This document shows positions 7,421 to 16,354 of a DNA stretch of 64,000 bases, in pieces (position 1 is the first letter of the stretch; the number at the start of each line of letters is the position of its first letter). Source of the stretch: Neoroseomonas eburnea (GTDB lineage: Bacteria; Pseudomonadota; Alphaproteobacteria; Acetobacterales; Acetobacteraceae); contig NZ_JAAEDL010000005.1 of the NCBI RefSeq assembly GCF_018129005.1, positions 1 to 64,000 of the forward strand, in the 5' to 3' direction. The notes beneath the pieces are model-generated. The model was not told the DNA's origin, searched no databases, and saw only the letters and a program-made list of their open reading frames with translations. The position numbers were made by a program, and so were the translations under genes.

Positions 7421-7885
7421 CTACAGGCTGCGCGCCAGCGCGACGAGCTGGTCCGTCGCCTTGCCCCAGCCCTCGTGGAAGCCCATCGCCTCGTGCTTCT
7501 CGCGTGCCTCGGCCGTCGCGTGCAGCGCCGCGGCGCGGTAATGCGTGCCGCTGCCGTTCGGCTCGAAGACGACGATCCCGGTCATGAAGGCTTCGCGCGC
7601 CGGGCGGAAGCCCGGCAGCATCGCGTCGGTGAAGACCAGGCGGCGTTCCGTCACCACTTCGAGGAAGCAGCCGACATTGGGGTGCTCCTCGCCGTCCGGT
7701 CCGCGCATCAGCGTGCTGAAGATGCCGCCGGGGCGGAGGTCCATCTCCGCTTCCGTCACGCGCCAGGGCAGGGGGCAGAACCACTGCTTCAGCAGCTCGG
7801 GCCGTGTCCAGCAGGCCCAGAGGGGCGCGACGGGAAGGTCGATCTTCCGCTCCAGCACCAGGTCGAGCTTCGTGTCGTGCGTCAT
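7421..7885 (-). CDS. SRPBCC/AHSA1-family protein
   Basis: This 154-residue protein has the START/Bet v1-like AHSA1 fold: LERKIDLPVAPLWACWTRPELLKQWF at the start, then the CLEVV..RLVFTDAM strand pair and a C-terminal helix with HEGWGKATDQL. Members bind hydrophobic ligands or act as Hsp90-activator relatives; many are encoded with DUF1428 and VOC proteins behind an ArsR-type repressor, as here, although no arsR is in the window. Start ATG 7885 lies two bases after the upstream stop. It is last in a three-gene minus-strand operon. Confidence 0.88.
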   Translation of the reverse strand: MTHDTKLDLVLERKIDLPVAPLWACWTRPELLKQWFCPLPWRVTEAEMDLRPGGIFSTLMRGPDGEEHPNVGCFLEVVTERRLVFTDAMLPGFRPAREAFMTGIVVFEPNGSGTHYRAAALHATAEAREKHEAMGFHEGWGKATDQLVALARSL

Positions 7886-7887
7886 GC

Positions 7888-8241
7888 TCACTGCTCCACG
7901 ATGGTGCGGAAGCCGCCATAGATCATGCGCTGGCCGTCGAAGGGCATGGCGGCGGGATCCATCTGCATCGACTTGTCGGCCATGATCTTCGCCCAGCCGG
8001 CGTCGCGCACCTCCTTCGACGGCCAGGTGATCCAGGAGAAGACGACCGTCTCCTCCGGCCCGCACTTCACCGCCATGGGGAAGGAGGTGAGCTTGCCGTC
8101 CGGCACGTCGTCGCCCCAGCATTCCACCATGGCGATCGCACCCTGTTCGCGGAAGCGCGGCGCGAATTCCTCCGCATGGCGGCGATAGGCCTCGCGGTTC
8201 GCGTTCGGCACGGCCAGCACGAAGCCGTCGACATAGGTCAT
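7888..8241 (-). CDS. DUF1428 family protein
   Basis: This 117-residue protein matches DUF1428, a ferredoxin-like (dimeric alpha/beta barrel) fold: MTYVDGFVLAVPNANREAY at the start, MVECWGDDVPDGKLTSFP in the middle, and the family ending MPFDGQRMIYGGFRTIVE. No biochemical role is established for the family. It overlaps the VOC gene by four bases (ATGA), so it is translationally coupled, and it is followed at once by the SRPBCC gene. Confidence 0.92.
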   Translation of the reverse strand: MTYVDGFVLAVPNANREAYRRHAEEFAPRFREQGAIAMVECWGDDVPDGKLTSFPMAVKCGPEETVVFSWITWPSKEVRDAGWAKIMADKSMQMDPAAMPFDGQRMIYGGFRTIVEQ

Positions 8242-8714
8242 GCGTCTGCTCCTTCCTTCGCCGCCCAGGCGGCTTCCAGGGTTGCGATGTCGAGCTTCAC
8301 CATCGGCATGAGCGCGGCCATCAGCCGGCCGCGCTGCGCCTCCTCGCCCTGGCGCATCATCCGGCCGAGGCCGGCCGGCACCACCTGCCAGGAGACGCCG
8401 TAACGGTCCGTCAGCCAGCCGCAGCGTTGCGGCGCGCCGCCTTCCACCAGCCCGTCCCACACGCGGTCGAGCTCCGCCTGGTCGGCGCAGGTGACGACGA
8501 GCGAAAGGGCGTGGGTGAAGCCCATGCCCTGCCTGCCGTTCAGCGCCAGGCAGGACCGCCCGCCCAGGTCGAACTCGACGACGAAGGCGGCGCCGCCGGC
8601 CTGGCGCACCACGTTGCGGATGGCGGAGCCCGGGATCACGGCGCAGTAGTGGCGCGCCGCCTCCTCGGCGGTGCCGTCGAACCAGAGGCAGGGCATCACG
8701 GCGTCGGTGGTCAT
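8238..8714 (-). CDS. VOC-family (PhnB/3-demethylubiquinone methyltransferase-like) protein
   Basis: This 158-residue glyoxalase-fold protein resembles the PhnB-type VOC group: PCLWFDGTAEEAARHYCAVIPG, then FDLGGRSCLALNG, the CADQAELDRVWDGLVEGG segment and CGWLTDRYGVSWQVVP. Database names such as 3-demethylubiquinone methyltransferase are historical and not supported by activity. It is the first gene of the operon. A clear AGGAGG precedes ATG 8714, and an operator-like dyad lies just upstream at 8741-8758. Confidence 0.87.
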   Translation of the reverse strand: MTTDAVMPCLWFDGTAEEAARHYCAVIPGSAIRNVVRQAGGAAFVVEFDLGGRSCLALNGRQGMGFTHALSLVVTCADQAELDRVWDGLVEGGAPQRCGWLTDRYGVSWQVVPAGLGRMMRQGEEAQRGRLMAALMPMVKLDIATLEAAWAAKEGADA

Positions 8715-8740
8715 GGCGGCGTCCTCCTGGCTGTCTAATG

Positions 8741-8758
8741 CTTAACTAACGAGTTTAG
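8741..8758. promoter_or_regulatory. Operator-like dyad upstream of the VOC-DUF1428-SRPBCC operon
   Basis: CTTAACT-AACG-AGTTTAG is an interrupted palindrome with six of seven arm positions matching. It sits 27 bases before the first start codon, in an unusually AT-rich patch. Operons of this type are commonly controlled by ArsR-family repressors that bind short dyads; that regulator is inferred and not seen here. Confidence 0.5.
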
Positions 8759-8960
8759 GATCGGCAAGGGCAAAGGCGTCACCTCCGCGTGATGATGCGG
8801 ACGCACGGAGGGTCGCCGTCGGCCGGCGACCCCGTCGCGCGCGTGGAGGCGCTGATGCCGCCGCATCGCGCGCCCGCGACGCCGCGCTTGACGCGCGCTG
8901 CGCGCGCAGCGGAGGCTTCCCGCGATGGCCGGCGGCAGACCGGCCACAGGGAGGAACGGA

Positions 8961-10535
8961 ATGGTGAAGAGGACGCTCGGGGCCGCGGTCGCGGCGCTCG
9001 CTTTCGCGCTTGCCGCGCCGGCTTCGGCGCAGCGCACGCTGACCATGGGCGTGCAGACGCCGCCCTCGGCGCTTGATCCGCACTACCACAACACCACCAA
9101 CAACACGATGATGCTCATGCAGATCTTTGAGCGTCTCTTCGAACTGGACAACCGCGCGGTGCCGCAGCCGCGGCTGGCGGAATCCATGCGCGCGATCGAC
9201 GATCTGACCTGGGAGGTAAAGCTGCGCCAGGGCGTGCGCTTCCACGACGGCACGCCCTTCGAGGCCGACGACATCTCCTACACCTTCGCACGCATCCCGA
9301 CGGTGCCGAACAGCCCGGCGCTGTACACCCCCGCGGTGCGCACCATCAGCGCGGTCGAGATCGTCGACCCGACGACGATCCGCATCCGCACGCATGAGCC
9401 GAACCCGCTGATGCATTTCGACATGGCCGCACCCTTCATCCTGTCCCGCCGCATCCACGGCACGAACCCGGCGACGGCCGACTTCACCAGCGGGCGGCTG
9501 GCGATCGGCACCGGGCCGTATCGCCTGGTCTCCTTCGCGCAGAACGAACGGATGGAGATCGTGCGCAACCCGACCTACTGGGGCCCGCCCGAGCCCTGGG
9601 ACCGCGTGACCATCCGCTTCATCCCGCAGGCCGCCTCGCGCACCGCCGCGCTGCTCGCCGGCGAGGTGGACCTGATCGACTACGTGCCGGTGCAGGATGT
9701 CGAGAACCTACGCCGCGAGCCGCGCTTCGCGCTGTTCGAGGTGGACAGCGTGACCTTCGTCTACCTCTTCCCGGATTCGATGCGCGACACCTCGCCCTTC
9801 GTCGCCGACCGCCAGGGCAACCCGCTGCCGCGCAACCCGCTGGCGGATCGCCGCGTGCGGGAGGCGCTGTCGCTCGCCATCAACCGGGAGGCCATCGCGA
9901 CGCGGCTGTACCAGGGGCTGGCGACGCCGGCCGACCAGTTCGCGTCACCGATCGCGGAGCACCGCCTGCCGAACCTGCCGCCCTTGCCGCACGACGTCGC
10001 CCGCGCCCGCGCGCTGCTGGCCGAGGCCGGCTACCCGGACGGCTTCCGCCTCACGATCCATGGCCCGAACGGATTCTTTCCCTCCGACCAGAACCTGCTG
10101 CAGGCGCTGGCCCAGCAATTCACCCGCGCGGGGATCGAGACGACGGTGCAGGCGCTGCCGCCGGCCAATCTGTTCACCCGCGCGACGAACCGGGAATTCT
10201 CGCTCTTCATGACCTATTTCAGCAGCTACCTGACCATCAACCCGCTGCGGCAGGTGGTGGCGACGCGCAATCCGGACCTCGGACTCGGTCCGTTCAACCG
10301 CCAGCGCTACTCCAACCCGGCGATCGACGAGCCGGTGCGTCTCGCACTGACCACGATGGACCCGGAGCGGCGCCAGGTGCTGACGCAGCAGGCAGCGCGC
10401 GCCCTGCTCGAGGACAAGGGGGTGCTGCCCGTCATCTTCCTGCGCAACACATGGGCTGGTCGTCGCGACCGGGTCGTCTACGATCCCTCTCCCGTCAACC
10501 ACACCTCGGCGGTGCATGCGCGCCCGCCGGGATGA
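8961..10535 (+). CDS. ABC transporter peptide-type substrate-binding protein (SBP family 5)
   Basis: This 524-residue periplasmic protein has a Sec signal (about 1-23, ending PASAQ) and the SBP_bac_5 layout: LDPHYHNTTNN near the N-terminus, LTWEVKLRQGVRFHDGTPFEADDISY, and GTGPYRLVSFAQNE. It would capture oligopeptides, opines or related solutes for an importer. No permease or ATPase gene is beside it, so its partner must be elsewhere. Start ATG 8961 follows AGGGAGG by six bases. An M20 deacylase gene 95 bp downstream may act on the imported compound. Confidence 0.9.
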   Translation: MVKRTLGAAVAALAFALAAPASAQRTLTMGVQTPPSALDPHYHNTTNNTMMLMQIFERLFELDNRAVPQPRLAESMRAIDDLTWEVKLRQGVRFHDGTPFEADDISYTFARIPTVPNSPALYTPAVRTISAVEIVDPTTIRIRTHEPNPLMHFDMAAPFILSRRIHGTNPATADFTSGRLAIGTGPYRLVSFAQNERMEIVRNPTYWGPPEPWDRVTIRFIPQAASRTAALLAGEVDLIDYVPVQDVENLRREPRFALFEVDSVTFVYLFPDSMRDTSPFVADRQGNPLPRNPLADRRVREALSLAINREAIATRLYQGLATPADQFASPIAEHRLPNLPPLPHDVARARALLAEAGYPDGFRLTIHGPNGFFPSDQNLLQALAQQFTRAGIETTVQALPPANLFTRATNREFSLFMTYFSSYLTINPLRQVVATRNPDLGLGPFNRQRYSNPAIDEPVRLALTTMDPERRQVLTQQAARALLEDKGVLPVIFLRNTWAGRRDRVVYDPSPVNHTSAVHARPPG

Positions 10536-10630
10536 ACCGTCGGATCGCCGAAGGAGGGCAGGCGCCGGGCCACCGGCGCCCGCCGCTCCGGAGTGCGACT
10601 CGGGCGGTCCTGAGAAGGATCGAGAGAGAC

Positions 10631-11911
10631 ATGCCTGACGCCGAAGCCCGTTCCCGCATCGCCGCCGCCATCGACGCGGGCTTCGGCAAGCAGGTGGAGT
10701 TCCTGCAGGAACTGGTGCGCTTCCCCTCCCTGCGCGGGCAGGAAGCGCCGTTGCAGGATTGGTTCGCGCGGCAGATGGCGGGCCGCGGCTATGCGGTCGA
10801 CCGCTTCACCATCGCCGATGTGCCGGACCACCCGAAGATGGCGCCGATGGTCGGCGTCGATCCCGCCGGCAGCGTGCAGGTGGTCGCCGCGCACCGGCCG
10901 AAGGACGCGACCGGCCGCAGCCTGATCCTGCAGGGCCATATCGATGTCGTGCCGGAAGGCCCGCACGAGATGTGGACCCACCCGCCCTATGCCGCGGTGA
11001 TCCGCGACGGCTGGATGTATGGCCGTGGCGCGCATGACATGAAGGCCGGCGTCGCCTGCATGGTCTTCGCCATGGACGCCATCCGCGCCGCGGGGTTCGA
11101 GCCGGCGGCCGATGTCTATCTCGAAACGGTGACCGAGGAGGAAAGCACCGGCAACGGCGCGCTCGCGACCCTGCTGCGCGGCTACCGCGCCGAGGCCGCG
11201 CTGGTGCCGGAGCCCACCGGCCACACCATCACCCGCACCCAGACCGGCACCATCTGGTTCCGCCTGCGCGTGCGCGGCGTGCCGGTGCATGTCGCGGTGG
11301 CCCAGGACGGCACCAATGCCATCATGTCGGCCTATGCGCTGATCAACGAGCTCTACGCGCATACCAGGACGCTGAACGAGGCCGCCAAGTCCAACCCCTG
11401 GTACGCCGACATCAAGGACCCGATCAAGTTCAACCCCGGCATCATCCGCGGCGGCGACTGGGCGTCCTCGACGCCAGCCTGGTGCGAGGTGGATTGCCGC
11501 ATCGGCCTGGTCCCCGGCATGACGCCGGAGGAGGCGATGGCGGGCATCGAGGCCTGCGTGAAGGCGGCGGCGACGGGCGATGCCTTCATGGCGAACAACC
11601 CGCCCGAGATCATCTGGACCGGCTTCCAGACCGACCCCTATGTGCTCGAGCCCGGCAGCGAGGCCGAGGCCGTGCTCGCCGCAGCGCATGCCTCCGTGCA
11701 TGGCGGCGAACTGCCGGAACGCCGCACCACCGCCGTGAACGATACGCGCTACTACGGCCTCTATTTCGGCATCCCGGGCCTCTGCTACGGTCCGAAGGGG
11801 GAAGTGGCGCACGGCTTCGACGAACGGACTTCGATCGAGGACCTTCGGACATGCACGCTGACGATCGCGACCTTCATCGCCGACTGGTGCGGGCTGCGCC
11901 CGCGCGGCTGA
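10631..11911 (+). CDS. M20-family (ArgE/DapE-like) deacylase
   Basis: This 426-residue protein is a second M20 metallo-hydrolase, distinct from the one at 4443. Zinc and catalytic segments are GHIDVVPEGP, GRGAHDMKAG, TVTEEESTGNG and PEPTG; the lid domain contains RGVPVHVAVAQ. It hydrolyses an N-acyl or peptide-like amide bond, with unknown substrate. ATG 10631 follows a purine-rich GAGAGA stretch and starts the conserved domain. Placement after an SBP gene suggests cleavage of an imported acylated amino acid or peptide, which is inference. Confidence 0.88.
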   Translation: MPDAEARSRIAAAIDAGFGKQVEFLQELVRFPSLRGQEAPLQDWFARQMAGRGYAVDRFTIADVPDHPKMAPMVGVDPAGSVQVVAAHRPKDATGRSLILQGHIDVVPEGPHEMWTHPPYAAVIRDGWMYGRGAHDMKAGVACMVFAMDAIRAAGFEPAADVYLETVTEEESTGNGALATLLRGYRAEAALVPEPTGHTITRTQTGTIWFRLRVRGVPVHVAVAQDGTNAIMSAYALINELYAHTRTLNEAAKSNPWYADIKDPIKFNPGIIRGGDWASSTPAWCEVDCRIGLVPGMTPEEAMAGIEACVKAAATGDAFMANNPPEIIWTGFQTDPYVLEPGSEAEAVLAAAHASVHGGELPERRTTAVNDTRYYGLYFGIPGLCYGPKGEVAHGFDERTSIEDLRTCTLTIATFIADWCGLRPRG

Positions 11912-11921
11912 GAATCTGGCT

Positions 11922-11947
11922 GGAAAAGCGCCGTGCGGCGCTTTTCC
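11922..11947 (+). terminator. Hairpin after the M20 gene
   Basis: GGAAAAGCGCC-GTGC-GGCGCTTTTCC is a perfect 11-bp stem with a 4-nt loop, ten bases after the M20 stop. The TTTT in the descending arm gives it terminator-like character. It is the first of three stacked hairpins in this gap. Confidence 0.6.
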
Positions 11948-11957
11948 ATCTCCGGCG

Positions 11958-12029
11958 CCGGCCCGCGCCCCCACCCGGCCACCCGTTCCGGGATACTGAC
12001 CTGGGTGGCCGGGTGAGGGCGCGGGCCGG
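11958..12029. repeat. 27-bp imperfect inverted repeat
   Basis: The arm at 11958-11984 pairs with 12003-12029 over 27 positions with one mismatch and an 18-nt loop. It lies between the two flanking hairpins and is not explained by any coding frame. Confidence 0.85.
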
Positions 12030-12057
12030 TGCGGGACTTTTCAGACGGGCTCTGAAG

Positions 12058-12092
12058 CCCGCGCCGCACGGGGTGGATCCGTGCGGCGCGGG
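12058..12092. repeat. 14-bp perfect inverted repeat enclosing a start codon
   Basis: CCCGCGCCGCACGG (12058-12071) pairs perfectly with 12079-12092 around a 7-nt loop GGTGGAT. The loop holds the likely GTG start (12073) of the next gene, so the structure could limit translation or the true start may differ. Confidence 0.85.
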
Positions 12093-13062
12093 CGCGGCGA
12101 CAGGCAGGCGCGCGCTGCTCGGCGCGGCGGCGGGGGCGATGCTCGCCGCGCCTGCGGCCCAGGCGCAGGACTGGCCGACGCGGCCGCTGCGCCTCGTCGT
12201 GCCCTTCGCGCCCGGCGGATCGTCGGACGTGCTGGCGCGGCTGATCCAGCCGGGGCTCGGCGCCGCGCTCGGCCAGCCGGTGGTGGTGGAGAACCGCTCC
12301 GGCGCCGGCTCGATGCTCGGCACCGAGTACGTCGCGCGCTCGCCGGCGGATGGCTACACCCTGCTGCTCGCCGACCTGCCCTACACCATCGTGCCCGCCT
12401 TGCAGTCGCGCATGCCCTACGACGTGGAGAAGGACCTGGTGCCGGTCGCGATGGTCGGCGCGGCGCCGCTGCTGGTCTTTGCCCATCCCTCCCTGCCGGC
12501 GCGCGATGCGGCGGAATTCGCGGCGCTCGCGAAGGCGCGGCCGGGGCACTACACCTTCGGCTCCGGCGGCGTCGGCGCGGCCTCCCACCTGATGGGGGAA
12601 CTGTTCCAGTCGGCCACCGGCACGCAGATCACCCATGTGCCCTATCGCGGCGGCGGGCCGGCCATCCAGGACCTTGCGGCGGGGAACCTGCACACGGTCT
12701 TCGTCACGATTGCCTCCGCCGCGCCGCAGCTGACCTCGGGGCAGATCCGGGCGCTCGGCGTGATGGCGAACGAACGGCTGCGCAGCCACCCCGACATCCC
12801 GACCTTCCGCGAGCAGGGCATCGACCTGGTGGCGGAGCATTGGTGGGGGCTGCTGGCGCCGCGCGGCACACCCGAACCGGTGATCCGCAGGATCGCCGAG
12901 GCCATGCCGGGCATCCTCGCCGCGCCGGAACTCGGCCCGCGGCTGGAGGCGCTGGCCGTCATCCCACGCAGCGACGGGCCGGGGCCCTTCGGCCAACGCA
13001 TCGCCGAGGACCTGGTGCGCTGGCGCGAGGTGGTGCGCGCGCGCGGCATCGCGGTGCAGTGA
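12073..13062 (+). CDS. Bug-family (tripartite tricarboxylate-type) extracytoplasmic solute receptor
   Basis: This protein of about 329 residues has a Tat-like N-terminus (TGRRALLGAAAGAMLAAPA, ending AQAQ). The Bug receptor hallmarks follow: WPTRPLRLVVPFAPGGSSDV, VVENRSGAGSMLGTEYVA, then THVPYRGGGPAIQDLAAGN. Such receptors bind carboxylated solutes such as citrate-like or aromatic acids, and most are orphans without TctAB, as here. GTG 12073 is chosen for the signal peptide; GTG 12013 is an alternative. Its stop overlaps the start of the M28 gene (GTGA), implying coupling. Confidence 0.85.
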   Translation: MDPCGAGAATGRRALLGAAAGAMLAAPAAQAQDWPTRPLRLVVPFAPGGSSDVLARLIQPGLGAALGQPVVVENRSGAGSMLGTEYVARSPADGYTLLLADLPYTIVPALQSRMPYDVEKDLVPVAMVGAAPLLVFAHPSLPARDAAEFAALAKARPGHYTFGSGGVGAASHLMGELFQSATGTQITHVPYRGGGPAIQDLAAGNLHTVFVTIASAAPQLTSGQIRALGVMANERLRSHPDIPTFREQGIDLVAEHWWGLLAPRGTPEPVIRRIAEAMPGILAAPELGPRLEALAVIPRSDGPGPFGQRIAEDLVRWREVVRARGIAVQ

Positions 13063-14303
13063 GCCTCGAGGCCTTTCTCGGCCGCCTCGCCGCCGATCGG
13101 CTTCTCGCGCAGGATTTCGCCGCGATCTGCGAGGCCGGCGGCCGGCTGCAGGGCAGCGACAGCGCCGCGCGCGGCTTCGCCGTGCTGGCCGGGCGCATGG
13201 CGGCGATCGGCGAGGTGCGCGACGAGCCCGTGCCCTATGCCGGCTGGACCTGCCACGAGGCGCGCGTGACGGATCTCGCATCCGGGCGGGAGCTGGCCTG
13301 CGCGCCGCTGCTCGGCGCCGCGTCCACCCCGCGGGAGGGGCTGGCGGTCGAAACCCTCGACCTCGGCCGCGGCGCGCCGGAGCAGGTGGCGGCGGCCGAG
13401 GTGGGGGGCCGCGCGGTGCTGGCGCGCCACGAATACCCCTTCGCCGCCTGGACGGTGCATCGCCGCGCGAAGCTCGCGGCGGCGACGGCGGCGGGTGCCG
13501 CGGCCTTCCTGATCGTGCAGCCGGAGCCAGGCGTCGGGCCGGTCTCGGGGTCCTCCGGGCGCGCGGGCGGGGAGGGGATCCCGGCACTCGGCATCTCGGC
13601 GGAGGCGGGCGCGCTGCTGGCGGAAGGGCGGCGGCTGCGCATCACGCTGCTCGGCGAGGACCACGCCGCGACGACGCCGACCCTGGTGCTGGACCTGCCG
13701 GGACGCGGGCCGGATCGGGTCGTGCTCTCGGCGCATCTCGACGGGCATCCGCTCGGGGAGAGCGCGATCGACAACGGGACGGGGCTGGCGGCGGCGCTGT
13801 CGCTCGCACGCGCGGCGGCGCCTTTCGTCGAAGGCTGCCCGCGCGGCCTCACGCTCTGCATCTTCGGCGCCGAGGAATGGGCGCTGGCCGGATCGCGCGC
13901 CTGGCTCGCCGCGCTGCCGGCGGAACGGCGCGCTCGCATGGCGCTGAATCTCAACCTCGATTCGATCGCCGGCGGGCCGTCGCTCACCGCGCTGACCAGC
14001 GGCTTCGCCGCCCTCGGCCCTTTCCTGCGCGGCGCGGCGGCGAAGGCGGGGCTGCCGCTGCGCACGCACCTGCCGCTGATGACGAATTCCGACCACGCCA
14101 ATTTCGCCGCCCACGGCATCCCCGCCGCGCGGCTGGTCGCCGGCTTCGACGCGCCGGACAGTGCGCTGCGCTTCCTGCTGACCGCCGCCGACACGCGCGC
14201 CATCGTGCCGGTGCAGGAGCTCAAGGCGGCGACGATCGCCGCCGGCGCCCTGCTGTGGGGGGCGCTGACCGCCCCCGCCGAGGCCCTCGCCGCGCTGCGT
14301 TGA
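13059..14303 (+). CDS. M28-family zinc aminopeptidase-like protein
   Basis: This 414-residue protein has no signal peptide. Its M28 metallo-peptidase core lies in the C-terminal half: SAHLDGHPLGESAIDNGTG (His and Asp ligands), FGAEEWALAGS (catalytic Glu pair), LNLDSIAGG (Asp ligand) and SDHANFAAHGIP (final His). A PA-like insert domain is likely around residues 80-190. It should hydrolyse N-terminal residues or related amides in the cytoplasm. The GTG start overlaps the Bug receptor stop by four bases, so the pair is co-translated. Confidence 0.87.
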   Translation: MSLEAFLGRLAADRLLAQDFAAICEAGGRLQGSDSAARGFAVLAGRMAAIGEVRDEPVPYAGWTCHEARVTDLASGRELACAPLLGAASTPREGLAVETLDLGRGAPEQVAAAEVGGRAVLARHEYPFAAWTVHRRAKLAAATAAGAAAFLIVQPEPGVGPVSGSSGRAGGEGIPALGISAEAGALLAEGRRLRITLLGEDHAATTPTLVLDLPGRGPDRVVLSAHLDGHPLGESAIDNGTGLAAALSLARAAAPFVEGCPRGLTLCIFGAEEWALAGSRAWLAALPAERRARMALNLNLDSIAGGPSLTALTSGFAALGPFLRGAAAKAGLPLRTHLPLMTNSDHANFAAHGIPAARLVAGFDAPDSALRFLLTAADTRAIVPVQELKAATIAAGALLWGALTAPAEALAALR

Positions 14304-14369
14304 CGCCCCCCCGCTGGCGCGCCGCGCCGCAGGCGGTAGGCTTGCGCGGTCGAAACGGGGGAAACGGAT

Positions 14370-16076
14370 TTGTACGACATCATCATCGTCGGCGGTGGCT
14401 CGGCCGGCTCCGTGCTGGCGCACCGGCTGTCCACGCCGGGCGCGAACAAGGTGCTGCTCTGCGAGGCGGGGCCGGACACGCCGCCGGGCCAGGAGCCTGC
14501 GACCATCCTCGATACCTATCCGGGCCAGGCCTATTTCGACCCCCGCTTTCACTGGACGGAGCTCAAGGTCCGCACCCAGGTCGTCTCCCACAACAACCCG
14601 AACATGGACCGCCCGCCGCTGCGCAAGTACGAGCAGGCGCGGGTGCTGGGCGGCGGTTCGTCGATCAACGGGCAGATGGCCAACCGCGGCGCGCCGCACG
14701 ACCACGACGAATGGGAGCAGCGCGGCGCCGCCGGGTGGGGCTGGGATGCCGTCCTGCCCTACTTCAGGAAGGTCGAGCGCGACCTCGACTTCGACAATGA
14801 ATGGCATGGGCGCGAAGGCCGCATCCCCGTCCGGCGCATCCCGGAGGCGCAGTGGCCGCTGCATTCGCGGGCGGCGGCGGAGGCCTTCCGCCAGTCCGGC
14901 TTCAAGGCGCTGCCCGACCAGAACGGCGCCTTCGAGGATGGCTTTTTCCCGCTGACCGTGAACGTGACCGAGACGCGTGTCTCGGCCGCGATCGGCTACC
15001 TCGACGCCGAGACGCGCAGGCGGCCGAACCTGGCGCTGTCCACCGAGACGCAGGTGATGGGCCTGCTCTTCGAGGGCACGCGCTGCGTCGGCATCCGCGC
15101 GCTCGTGAAGGGGCAGGAACAGGAGTTCCGCGGGCGGCAGGTGATCCTCTGCACCGGCGCGATCCACTCCCCGGCGCATCTGATGCGCGCGGGCATCGGC
15201 CCGGCGGCCCATCTGAAGGAGCACGGGATCGAGGTGCGCGCCGACCTGCCGGGCGTGGGACAGGGTCTGATGGACCACCCGGCCATCTCGCTCTCCTCCT
15301 TCGTGCGGCCGGAGGCGCGGCTGAACCGCACGGAGCTTCGCCGCCACATGCTGGTCGGCCTGCGCTTCTCCTCCGGCATCGAGGGCGCGCCGGCGGGCGA
15401 CATGTTCATGTCGGTGGCCAGCAAGTCCGCCTGGCACGCGGTGGGCGAGCAGATCGCCTCGATGCTGACATGGGTGAACAAGACCTACTCGCAGCGCGGC
15501 CAGGTGCGGCTGGTCTCCACCGACTGGCGGGCGCATCCGGATGTCGAGTTCAACCTGCTCTCGGACCGGCGCGACCTCGAAAGGCTGATGATCGGCTTCC
15601 GGCTCGCGGCATCGCTGGTGCTCAGCCCGCCGCTCGCCGCCGTGACGGCCGATCCTTTCCCGGCGGCCTATTCGGACCGCGTGCGGAGGATCGGCGTGGT
15701 GAACACGAAGAACCGCATCCTCACCTCGATCATCGCGAAGTTCCTCGACGGGCCGGCGGCGCTGCGCCGCACCTTCATCGACCGCTTCGTCATCGAGGGC
15801 TTCCGCTTCCGCGAGGTGATGGAAGACGAGGAGGCGCTGGAGGCCTTCATCCGCAAGGCGACGATCGGCGTCTGGCACGCCTCCTGTTCCTGCCGCATGG
15901 GGGCGGAGACGGATCCGATGGCGGTGGTGGACCCGGCGGGACGGGTGCGCGGGGTGCAGGGGCTGCGCGTGGTCGATGCTTCTGTCTTCCCGGTGGTGCC
16001 TTCGGCCAACACCAATTTCCCGACGCTGATGACGGCCGAGAAGATGGCGGACGCGATCCTCGCCGAGGCGGGGTGA
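14370..16076 (+). CDS. GMC-family FAD-dependent oxidoreductase
   Basis: This 568-residue glucose-methanol-choline oxidoreductase has the N-terminal FAD-binding Rossmann motif DIIIVGGGSAGSVLAHRLS. The GMC signature region is VLGGGSSINGQMANRG, and ILCTGAIHSPAHLMRAGIGP is the second. The C-terminal substrate domain contains the catalytic His in WHASCSCRMG and a late Asn/His segment near PSANTNFPTLMTAEKMAD. It oxidizes an alcohol; the substrate is unknown. The start is TTG 14370, just before the FAD motif, preceded by GGGGGAAACGG. Confidence 0.92.
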   Translation: MYDIIIVGGGSAGSVLAHRLSTPGANKVLLCEAGPDTPPGQEPATILDTYPGQAYFDPRFHWTELKVRTQVVSHNNPNMDRPPLRKYEQARVLGGGSSINGQMANRGAPHDHDEWEQRGAAGWGWDAVLPYFRKVERDLDFDNEWHGREGRIPVRRIPEAQWPLHSRAAAEAFRQSGFKALPDQNGAFEDGFFPLTVNVTETRVSAAIGYLDAETRRRPNLALSTETQVMGLLFEGTRCVGIRALVKGQEQEFRGRQVILCTGAIHSPAHLMRAGIGPAAHLKEHGIEVRADLPGVGQGLMDHPAISLSSFVRPEARLNRTELRRHMLVGLRFSSGIEGAPAGDMFMSVASKSAWHAVGEQIASMLTWVNKTYSQRGQVRLVSTDWRAHPDVEFNLLSDRRDLERLMIGFRLAASLVLSPPLAAVTADPFPAAYSDRVRRIGVVNTKNRILTSIIAKFLDGPAALRRTFIDRFVIEGFRFREVMEDEEALEAFIRKATIGVWHASCSCRMGAETDPMAVVDPAGRVRGVQGLRVVDASVFPVVPSANTNFPTLMTAEKMADAILAEAG

Positions 16077-16354
16077 TCGCCAGGCGACCGAATGAGGCCC
16101 GGCCCCCCGCCGCGGGCGCCGGCACGACGCGCGGCGCATCATGGTGGAGGTGCAGATGCTGCATCTTCACGCGGTGGCGGGCGCCGGCCGGCCGGCCGGG
16201 CAGGGCGCCCATCCGCGCGCGCACCGGCGCCCCAGCCGATGGCGCCGCCGCACTGCACAGACAGACCCTTGGCGCACCGCCTTGGGCACGGGCATGCTGC
16301 TCCCCGGACCAGCCGCAACAGGGGCGGCTGCGCACGACATTGGGAGACAGGATC

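Noticed and set aside
12642-16142. 1,166-codon open frame on the minus strand
   Set aside because: It lies antisense to the Bug, M28 and GMC genes, is very rich in Arg, Ala and Pro, and shows no family motif. It is a product of high GC.
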